34,283 nucleotides of DNA, taken from contig CAMLRA010000026.1 of the NCBI GenBank assembly GCA_946482325.1, forward strand, positions 1-34,283. Direction: 5' to 3'. Both the position numbers and the translations under genes were made by a program. Positions 24,876 to 32,215 of the stretch are shown piece after piece. How positions within the stretch are numbered: the first letter of the stretch is position 1; each line of letters begins with the position of its first letter. Source of the DNA: an uncultured Chromatiaceae bacterium (lineage in GTDB: Bacteria > Pseudomonadota > Gammaproteobacteria > Enterobacterales > Alteromonadaceae). The notes under the pieces were generated by a model. That model was given only the letters and a program-made list of their open reading frames with translations. It ran no database searches and was not told where the DNA came from.

Positions 24876-27264
24876 AATCAGGACTTTAATTCTATGCAGC
24901 GGCTTCACCGCCCTGCTCGGCTGTCAGCTGCAGCCAGCCACGTCGTCTGCCACAGCAGCGGCTACGGTGCAGACGCAACCCGCTGACCAGATCCGGCCGC
25001 AGCAAAACTTATTAGCTTATGTCGACACCCGGACGGGCACAGACTCCAGCTTTGAACTGTCGCACGGCAATACTTACCCGGCGGTGGCGATGCCCTGGGG
25101 CATGCATTTCTGGACGCCGATGACAGCCAAAATTGGTGACGGCTGGACCTATCAGTATGACCAGCACAAAATCCGTGGCATTAAACAAACCCATCAGCCA
25201 AGCCCCTGGCTCAATGATTACGGCGCTTTTGCGCTGATGGCTGTCACAGGCGCGCTGAAGTTTAATCAGGATGAACGTGCGTCCTGGTATTCGCATAAAA
25301 CCGAAACCGCCAAACCGCATCATTACAAAGTTTATCTGGCCGATTATGACGTCACCGCTGAAGTGACGCCGACCGCACGCGCTGCACAGTTTCGTTTTAC
25401 CTTTCCGGAAAATAAAGCTTCTTACATAGTGCTGGACGCTTTTGATAAAGGTTCAATGGTGAAGATCCTGCCGGCGCAGCGCAAAATTATTGGTTATGCA
25501 CGCAATAACCACGGCGGCGTGCCGGGTAACTTCCATAACTACTTTGTGTTGGAGTTCAGCAAAGCCTTTAAGCTGACCCACACTTTTGCCGACGGTTATC
25601 AGCTACACACCGGCAGCCTCGAGCAAAGCGGCCAGCATGTTGGCGCTATTCTTGGTTTTGATACTGCCAAAGGCGAACAAATCGAAGTCAAAGTGGCCTC
25701 GTCTTTTATCAGCGCAGAGCAAGCTGAGCTGAACCTGCAACAAGAAATTGGCACCGATAGTTTTACCCAAACACTGGCCAAGGCTAACAGCGAGTGGCAG
25801 CAACAGCTGGGCCGCATCCGGGTGCAGCAAGGTTATCCGGACGACATCAAAACCTTTTATTCGGCGTTATACCGGGTGTTGTTATTCCCGCGCCGCTTTT
25901 ATGAAACTGACGCAGCGGGCCAAACCGTGCATTACAGCCCGTACAATGGCCAGGTGCTGCCTGGGAAGATGTTCACCGATAACGGGTTTTGGGACACTTT
26001 CCGCGCCGTATTTCCGTTTTTCCATCTGATGTATCCCGAGCTTGCCAGCGACATCATGCAAGGTCTGGTCAACACCTATAAAGAATCCGGCTGGCTGCCG
26101 GAATGGGCCAGTCCCGGTCATCGCGACGTGATGATTGGCTCCAATTCTGCCGTGATCATCGCCGACGCTTATGCCAAAGGTATCCGTGGTTTTGATGTCG
26201 AGACGCTGTATCAGGCCGCGCTGAAAAATACTCAGGTCGAGGCTGGCCGCCCGGCCAAATCGGTCGGTCGTGAAGGCCTGCAGTTCTACAATCAGCTCGG
26301 TTATGTGCCATATGATGTGGGCATCCACGAAAATGCCGCCCGCACGCTGGAATACGCCTTTGCCGACTTTAACCTGGCGCGTCTCGCCACAGCATTAGGC
26401 AAAACCGACGACGCCAGGCGTTTTAGTGCGCAGGCGCAGAACTACCGCAATTTATTCGACGCCGACAGCGGCTGGATGCGCGGCCGCAACCAAGATGGTG
26501 CCTTTCAACGGCCTTTTAATGCGCTGAAATGGGGCGACGCTTTTACCGAAGGCAACAGCCTGCATTACAGCTGGTCGGTGTTTCATGATATTGCCGGCCT
26601 GAAGCAACTGATGGGCGGCGATGAGGCGTTTAGTGCCAAACTCGATACCGTGTTTAACATGCCGCCAGCTTTTGATGATTCTTACTACGGCTTTACCATC
26701 CACGAAATCCGCGAGATGCAGATTGTCGATTTTGGCAATTACGCCCATGGCAATCAGCCGATTCAGCATATGCCCTACCTGTACAACTATGCCGGCAAAC
26801 CCTGGCGTACCCAGGCCGCAGTGCGCCGTATCATGCAGCAGCTCTATAGCGCAGCACCGGATGGTTATGCCGGCGATGAAGACAATGGCCAGACGTCGGC
26901 CTGGTATGTGTTCTCAGCGCTGGGTTTTTATCCGGTGACGCCCGGTGTGCCGGAGTACGTCATCGGCAGCCCGCTGTTTAATGCGGTGACTATGACGCTG
27001 CCGAACGGCAAAGTGCTGCAAATCAACGCACGCAATAACCAACAGGACCGGCCTTATGTGCAGGCGCTGCACTTCAACGGCAAGGCCGTTGAGCAGAATT
27101 TCCTGCGCCATGACGTGCTGCTGCAAGGCGGTGAGCTGCGTTTTGACATGAGCGCCGAGCCGAATACCAACCGCGGAGTGACAGAGCAAAGCCGGCCATT
27201 TTCGCTGACCACTGCGCCTGCTACTCCTTCCAAGGACACCCAGTCAAACAAGGACACCCACTAA
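24868..27264 (+). CDS. GH92 alpha-mannosidase lipoprotein (copy B, distinct subfamily)
   Basis: 798 residues. The signal LILCSGFTALLGCQL has a lipobox (LLGC). It is recognisably GH92: VDTRTGTDSSFELSHGNTYPA, NGFWDTFRAVFPFFHL, probable acid E561 in TEGNSLHYSW, and AGDEDNGQTSAWY (D670-E671-D672). It differs from copies A and C: HGNQP replaces HGNEP (Q630), followed by IQHMPYLYNY, and WTPMTAKIGDGWTYQYDQ replaces the LSPDN..GWDW region. This suggests a different mannoside linkage. First gene of the plus operon, downstream of a LacI-type operator; its TAA overlaps the next ATG (TAATG). The C-terminal tail carries an 18-bp repeat. Confidence 0.9.
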   Translation: MFKIRTLILCSGFTALLGCQLQPATSSATAAATVQTQPADQIRPQQNLLAYVDTRTGTDSSFELSHGNTYPAVAMPWGMHFWTPMTAKIGDGWTYQYDQHKIRGIKQTHQPSPWLNDYGAFALMAVTGALKFNQDERASWYSHKTETAKPHHYKVYLADYDVTAEVTPTARAAQFRFTFPENKASYIVLDAFDKGSMVKILPAQRKIIGYARNNHGGVPGNFHNYFVLEFSKAFKLTHTFADGYQLHTGSLEQSGQHVGAILGFDTAKGEQIEVKVASSFISAEQAELNLQQEIGTDSFTQTLAKANSEWQQQLGRIRVQQGYPDDIKTFYSALYRVLLFPRRFYETDAAGQTVHYSPYNGQVLPGKMFTDNGFWDTFRAVFPFFHLMYPELASDIMQGLVNTYKESGWLPEWASPGHRDVMIGSNSAVIIADAYAKGIRGFDVETLYQAALKNTQVEAGRPAKSVGREGLQFYNQLGYVPYDVGIHENAARTLEYAFADFNLARLATALGKTDDARRFSAQAQNYRNLFDADSGWMRGRNQDGAFQRPFNALKWGDAFTEGNSLHYSWSVFHDIAGLKQLMGGDEAFSAKLDTVFNMPPAFDDSYYGFTIHEIREMQIVDFGNYAHGNQPIQHMPYLYNYAGKPWRTQAAVRRIMQQLYSAAPDGYAGDEDNGQTSAWYVFSALGFYPVTPGVPEYVIGSPLFNAVTMTLPNGKVLQINARNNQQDRPYVQALHFNGKAVEQNFLRHDVLLQGGELRFDMSAEPNTNRGVTEQSRPFSLTTAPATPSKDTQSNKDTH
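27231..27260. repeat. Direct repeat carrying a ribosome site at the GH92/MFS junction
   Basis: CAAGGACACCCA occurs at 27231-27242 and 27249-27260 (18-bp period). The AAGGA in each copy is a Shine-Dalgarno sequence; the downstream copy is close to the MFS start. Confidence 0.85.
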
Positions 27265-28499
27265 TGGCATTTATCCCGGCGGCGGCTTCCACCACCACAA
27301 CGACCGACACTGGCCGCAGTCACTTTGCGTTTTTAGCGATGACCTCGTTGTTTTTTATCTGGGGTTTTGTCACAGCGCTGAATGACATCCTGATCCCGCA
27401 CCTCAAAGCGGCGTTTGACTTGAGTTACACCCAGGCCATGCTGGTGCAGCTGTGCTTTTTTGGCGCCTATTTTTTGCTGTCGCCGCTGGCTGGCCGGCTG
27501 ATTGAACGGATTGGCTTTTTAGGCGGTATTCTGGCCGGACTGGTGACTCTAGCCAGTGGCTGCCTGCTGTTTTACCCGGCGGCGGAACTGGAGACTTACC
27601 CGCTGTTTCTGACTGCGCTGTTTGTACTGGCCGGCGGCGTCACGCTGCTGCAGGTCTCCGCGAATCCTTATGTGGCGGCACTGGGCAGTGCGCGCACCGC
27701 GGCGAGCCGGCTCAGTCTGGCGCAGGCAGTCAATTCACTGGGGCATACGCTGGCACCGCTGTTTGGCGCAGCACTGATTTTTGCCGCCGCGCAAAATGAC
27801 GCCAAAGCCGTGCAGCAGCCTTATTTATTGCTTGCCGGTTTTTGTTTGCTGGTGGCTGTGGTGTTTGCAAAGTTAAAACTACCGGCTTTGCAGAGCGAAG
27901 CTGTAGACGTTGCGTCACCAGATGCAGACCAACCGCAACGCCTGCCCCTGCCGTTTTATGGCGCAGTTGCAGCGATTTTTTTGTATGTCGGTGCCGAAGT
28001 GTCGATTGGCAGCTTTTTGATTAACTATCTGGCGCTGCCGGAACTCGGTGCTTTCGACGAACAAACCGCCAGTACCTGGGTCAGTTATTACTGGGGTGGC
28101 GCCATGCTCGGCCGATTTGCCGGCGCCGTTATTACGCGTTATATCAATGCTTTACTGGTATTAGCCTTGTATGCCGTCGTGGCTATCGCACTGTTATTGC
28201 TGACGATGAGCCAGACCGGCATGCTGGCTGCTATTGCAGTGATTAGCATCGGCTTTTTTAATTCGATTATGTTCCCGACCATTTTCACCCACGGCATTGC
28301 CGGCCTTGGCAACCTGACCAGCCGGGGTTCAGGTTTGCTCTGTCAGGCCATTGTCGGCGGCGCTTTAGTGCCGTTGCTGCAGGGCGTCGCCGCCGACAGC
28401 ATCGGCGTGCAACACAGTTTTATCGTGCCACTGCTGGCTTATGTTTACATCGCCGGTTTTGCGGGATGGCACTGGCGGCAAAGCCGCGTATCCGTTTGA
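27264..28499 (+). CDS. Sugar MFS transporter, FucP/NagP-like (FHS family)
   Basis: 411 residues, 12 predicted membrane segments. SLFFIWGFVTALNDILIPHLK is the signature opening of the fucose/glucose/galactose:proton symporter branch; GGVTLLQVSANPYVAALG and SLAQAVNSLGHTLAPL are further family motifs. Such carriers import fucose, glucose, galactose, GlcNAc or mannose in Alteromonadales and Xanthomonads. Sitting between an alpha-mannosidase and a mannose isomerase, mannose is the most likely cargo here (inference). The start shares one base with the preceding stop, and the next gene begins 23 bp later. Inner membrane. Confidence 0.9.
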   Translation: MAFIPAAASTTTTTDTGRSHFAFLAMTSLFFIWGFVTALNDILIPHLKAAFDLSYTQAMLVQLCFFGAYFLLSPLAGRLIERIGFLGGILAGLVTLASGCLLFYPAAELETYPLFLTALFVLAGGVTLLQVSANPYVAALGSARTAASRLSLAQAVNSLGHTLAPLFGAALIFAAAQNDAKAVQQPYLLLAGFCLLVAVVFAKLKLPALQSEAVDVASPDADQPQRLPLPFYGAVAAIFLYVGAEVSIGSFLINYLALPELGAFDEQTASTWVSYYWGGAMLGRFAGAVITRYINALLVLALYAVVAIALLLLTMSQTGMLAAIAVISIGFFNSIMFPTIFTHGIAGLGNLTSRGSGLLCQAIVGGALVPLLQGVAADSIGVQHSFIVPLLAYVYIAGFAGWHWRQSRVSV

Positions 28500-28522
28500 T
28501 CTGATTTCGAAAAGGTGATTTG

Positions 28523-29758
28523 ATGAATTTTTACAGCTCTGAGTTTTTACTGCAGCATTGCCAGGACATCCTGAAATTTTACGACGACAAAGTGGTCGAC
28601 CCGTCCGGTGGTTATTTTCATAACTATCTGGATGACGGCACTTTGTTTGCGCCGGGCTTTCGCCAGCTGGTCAGCAGCACGCGCATTATCGTCAACTATG
28701 TCAGCGCGGCACTGTTATTTGGCCGTGACGACTATAAAGCCATCGCCGAACATGGCCTTAAGTATCTGGAGCAGGTGCACTGGCGCGAACAGCTGATGGC
28801 CGACGGCACTGGCGGTTACGCCTGGACTTTGCAGGACCACCGGCCGCTTGATAACACGCAGCAAGCTTATGGTTATGCCTTTGTGATGCTGGCGTATGCC
28901 GCGGCCGTAAAAGCTGGTCTTCGCGACAAAAGCACGCTACACCGCGTCTATCAATTGCTGGAACAGCGGTTCTGGCAAGCTGATTATGGTCTTTATGCCG
29001 ACGAGCTGAGCCAACAAGGTGTGCTCAGCAACTATCGCGGCCAAAATGCCAATATGCATTTGTGCGAAGCCATGCTGGCCGCCTTTGAAGCCTGTGGCGA
29101 GCCGTTATTTTTAGACCGTGCTTATACGCTTGCGACCAATATTGCCGTGCGTCAGGCCGATTTAACCGACGGTCTGGTATGGGAGCATTACACGCCTGAG
29201 TTTAAAATTGATGTTGAATACAACAAAGACGACCCGAAAAACCTGTACCGGCCCTGGGGTTTCCAGCCCGGCCATCAGACCGAATGGGCCAAGCTGCTGT
29301 TAATATTGCACCGCCACCAGCCAGAAGACTGGATGTTAAACCGCGCCCGCGCCTTGTTTGACCGCGCTTACGAACAAGCCTGGGACCACGAGCACGGTGG
29401 CCTGATCTATGGCTTTGCGCCGGACGGCCGCTGGTGTGACGACGACAAATATTTCTGGGTGCAGGCCGAATCGATGGCGGCTGCAGCGCTGTTGTATCAG
29501 GCCACTGAAGATATCAGTTATATGGCTGCTTATCAGGCACTGTGGCAATACAGTTGGGACCATTTGGTCGACCACCAATATGGTGCCTGGTTCCGCTTGC
29601 TTACTCGCGCTAACCACAAAGTCAGCAATGAAAAATCCGCTGCCGGCGCCAAGTGTGATTACCACACGCTGTGCGCGGTGATTGAAGTGCTGCGTGGTAT
29701 GGGCGTCACGTCTGTGTCAGCGTCTGTTTCAGCATCTGTTACTGGCAGCGAGGTTTAA
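28523..29758 (+). CDS. AGE-family epimerase/isomerase, probable mannose isomerase
   Basis: 411 residues from ATG 28523, with AAAGGTG upstream. It is an (alpha/alpha)6-barrel protein of the N-acylglucosamine 2-epimerase family. Conserved parts are visible: DPSGGYFHNYLDDG, RGQNANMHLCEAMLAAFEA, LYRPWGFQPGHQTEWAKLLL and AGAKCDYHTLCA, which carry the His/Glu/Arg residues used by AGE and YihS-type enzymes. The local context (mannosidases, sugar carrier) favours D-mannose to D-fructose isomerisation over GlcNAc/ManNAc epimerisation. Cytoplasmic, no signal. The C-terminal TSVSASVSASVTGSEV comes from three imperfect 12-bp repeats and lies outside the catalytic fold. Confidence 0.88.
   Translation: MNFYSSEFLLQHCQDILKFYDDKVVDPSGGYFHNYLDDGTLFAPGFRQLVSSTRIIVNYVSAALLFGRDDYKAIAEHGLKYLEQVHWREQLMADGTGGYAWTLQDHRPLDNTQQAYGYAFVMLAYAAAVKAGLRDKSTLHRVYQLLEQRFWQADYGLYADELSQQGVLSNYRGQNANMHLCEAMLAAFEACGEPLFLDRAYTLATNIAVRQADLTDGLVWEHYTPEFKIDVEYNKDDPKNLYRPWGFQPGHQTEWAKLLLILHRHQPEDWMLNRARALFDRAYEQAWDHEHGGLIYGFAPDGRWCDDDKYFWVQAESMAAAALLYQATEDISYMAAYQALWQYSWDHLVDHQYGAWFRLLTRANHKVSNEKSAAGAKCDYHTLCAVIEVLRGMGVTSVSASVSASVTGSEV
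29711..29746. repeat. Three imperfect 12-bp repeats at the 3' end of the isomerase gene
   Basis: TCTGTGTCAGCG, TCTGTTTCAGCA and TCTGTTACTGGC follow one another and encode the Ser/Val/Ala tail. Confidence 0.7.
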
Positions 29759-29759
29759 G

Positions 29760-32213
29760 ATGGGGCGGGGTCGGAAGTTGCGGTTGGACTGGCTTGCTCC
29801 GGGTTTAGCAGTCTCTGGTTTGCTGCTGAGTGCTTGTCAGCAGCAACTCCCGGCCTCAGCGCCAGTAGCGGCGGCGAAGCCCGAAGTAAAAAGTGCAGAC
29901 CCGCTGCGCTGGGTCAATCCATTCATCGGCACCGACGGCAAAGGCAAAACCTACCCTGGTGCCACTGTGCCTTATGGCATGGTGCAATTAAGCCCCGACA
30001 ATGGCCGCAGCGGCTGGGACTGGATTAGCGGTTATTTTTATCCGGACCGCCAAATCGCCGGCTTCAGCCACCTGCATTTATCCGGCACCGGTGCCGGTGA
30101 TTTATACGACATCTCGTTTTTACCCTTCAGCGGCGAATATTTCCAAACCCTGCCGGCCGCGGGCGGTAAAGCAGCTTTGGTGCGCAGCGAACGCTTCAGC
30201 CACGCTAATGAATCGGCCAGCCCAGGTTATTACCGGGTATTGCTGGAAGACAGCCAGATTGAGGTGGAGTTAACCGCAGCACTGCGCTCCGGCCTGCAGA
30301 AATACCGTTATTTAAAGCCCGGTGCACCGGCGATGTTGCAGCTGGATTTAACTTACAGCCGCAACTGGGATAGCACCACTGGCACTTGTTTATATCAGCC
30401 TGACGCTTACACGCTGGCTGGTTACCGCTTTTCCAGCGGCTGGGCCAAAGATCAAAAGGTGTTTTTCTACAGTAAAAGTTCGGTGCCGCTGGTGCCGGTA
30501 AAGGCTTTGCCACAGAAGCTGCCGGCGGATTTAAACCAATGTGCCCAAAGCGGACCGACGCTATTTAACGTAAAGTTTGCAGGTCCACTCTCTCACCATA
30601 GCGCTGGCGACAACAACACTCCACGCCGCGAATTACTGCTGCGCACCGCGCTGAGCTCTGTCAGCATTGAGGGCGCCGCGACCAATTTAACCGCAGACCT
30701 TGCAACACAAACCGCCGCCGCGACACCCGCACAGCACACCGGCAACTTCGCCGCCACTTTGCAGCAGGCCCAGGCGGCCTGGCGTACTGAACTGTCGCAG
30801 GTAGAAATTGACGCCGACGCCCAAACCAAAACCCAGTTTTATACCGCGCTATATCACAGTGCTTTAGCACCGCGGGTCTATAGCGACGCCGACGGCCAGT
30901 ATCGTGGCCCGGATGGCAAAGTGCACCAAATGCATCGGTTGCAGCGCAGCAGTCACAAGGCGGCAAACCAGGCCCTTAGCAGCAATCAGCACTATGATTT
31001 TTTCAGTCTGTGGGACACTTTCCGCGCCCAACATCCGTGGAAAACCTTGTTTGATACCCCACGCCATCAGGCCATGATGCAAAGCCTGCTTGAGCATTAT
31101 CAAATTGCCGGCCGGCTGCCGGTGTGGAATTTTCAGGGCAATGAAACCGACATGATGCTGGGCTATCACGCTGTGCCGGTGCTGGTCGACAGTTACCTGA
31201 AAGGTTTGTTGCCAGACCCGGACGGCAGCCTCGGCGCTCTGATATTGCAGGCAGTGCTGGTCAGCGCCAACGACCACAAATTCGGTATCCAGAGTTATCG
31301 CGGGCTTGGTTATGTGCCTTATAGCGAGCGGCCCTGGAACGTCGCGCTGACGCTGGAATATGCGTTTGACGATTCAGCCATCGCCCGCCTCGCCCACCGG
31401 CTTGGAAAGGCTGACATTGCTGCGGAATTTGACCGCCGCGCGCAAAACTACCGCCAGCACTTTGATGCCGCCAGCGGTTTTATGCGCGCCAAAGACCAGC
31501 AAGGCCAGTTCCGCTTGCCGTTTGACCCAGAGGCTTATCACCCGGAATATTATTGTGAAGCCAACGCCTGGCAATACAGCTTTTTTGTGCCGCATGATGT
31601 CAGCGGCCTTATCAAATTGCATGGCGGCCAGCAGGCGTTTGTCGCCAAACTGGATGCGATGTTTTTAACCGGTCAGCAGAAAAAAGGCGTTGCAGATCCG
31701 GTGCATAGCGCAGGCGCACTTGGCGATAACCACGGCCTGCCGGAATGGATCTCCGGGTTTATTGGTCAATATGTGCATGGCAACGAACCGAGTCACCATG
31801 TGCCTTATTTGTACGCCCTCGCCGGCCGGCCCGACAAAACCCAGACTTTAGTGCGGCAGATTATGCGCACTTTATATCAGCCTATTCCGGATGGTCTGGC
31901 CGGTAATGAAGACGCCGGCCAGATGTCGGCTTGGTATTTGTTCAGCGCTTTGGGCTTTTATCCGGTTGATCCTGTGTCCGGCGAGTATGTGCTGGGCTCG
32001 CCACTGGTCAGCCAGGCGACGCTCAAACTTGGCAATGATAAAGTGCTGAAAATTATCGCGAATAATCAAAGCGAGCAGCATCCGTATGTCAAAGCTGTGC
32101 GGCTCAATGGCAAACCGCTTAGCGGCGCCGTGCTGTCACATCAGGCCTTAATGCAAGGCGGATTGCTGGAGTTTGATATGAGCGCGAATCCAGCGCCAAC
32201 CGGGAGTTTTTGA
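29760..32213 (+). CDS. GH92 alpha-mannosidase lipoprotein (copy C)
   Basis: 817 residues from ATG 29760, preceded by GAGG, one base after the isomerase stop. The lipobox is LLLSAC. GH92 signatures: WVNPFIGTDGKGKTYPGA, LSPDNGRSGWDWISGY, FFSLWDTFRAQHP, probable acid E600 in CEANAWQYSFF, HGNEPSHHVPYLYAL (E676) and AGNEDAGQMSAWY (N716-E717-D718). It is the closest relative of copy A in the window, with a longer insertion around residues 250-310 and around 640-660. Same mannosidase family, anchored in a membrane. An alpha-1,2 preference is plausible from the GNEPSHH segment but is not demonstrated. Confidence 0.92.
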   Translation: MGRGRKLRLDWLAPGLAVSGLLLSACQQQLPASAPVAAAKPEVKSADPLRWVNPFIGTDGKGKTYPGATVPYGMVQLSPDNGRSGWDWISGYFYPDRQIAGFSHLHLSGTGAGDLYDISFLPFSGEYFQTLPAAGGKAALVRSERFSHANESASPGYYRVLLEDSQIEVELTAALRSGLQKYRYLKPGAPAMLQLDLTYSRNWDSTTGTCLYQPDAYTLAGYRFSSGWAKDQKVFFYSKSSVPLVPVKALPQKLPADLNQCAQSGPTLFNVKFAGPLSHHSAGDNNTPRRELLLRTALSSVSIEGAATNLTADLATQTAAATPAQHTGNFAATLQQAQAAWRTELSQVEIDADAQTKTQFYTALYHSALAPRVYSDADGQYRGPDGKVHQMHRLQRSSHKAANQALSSNQHYDFFSLWDTFRAQHPWKTLFDTPRHQAMMQSLLEHYQIAGRLPVWNFQGNETDMMLGYHAVPVLVDSYLKGLLPDPDGSLGALILQAVLVSANDHKFGIQSYRGLGYVPYSERPWNVALTLEYAFDDSAIARLAHRLGKADIAAEFDRRAQNYRQHFDAASGFMRAKDQQGQFRLPFDPEAYHPEYYCEANAWQYSFFVPHDVSGLIKLHGGQQAFVAKLDAMFLTGQQKKGVADPVHSAGALGDNHGLPEWISGFIGQYVHGNEPSHHVPYLYALAGRPDKTQTLVRQIMRTLYQPIPDGLAGNEDAGQMSAWYLFSALGFYPVDPVSGEYVLGSPLVSQATLKLGNDKVLKIIANNQSEQHPYVKAVRLNGKPLSGAVLSHQALMQGGLLEFDMSANPAPTGSF

Positions 32214-32215
32214 CC

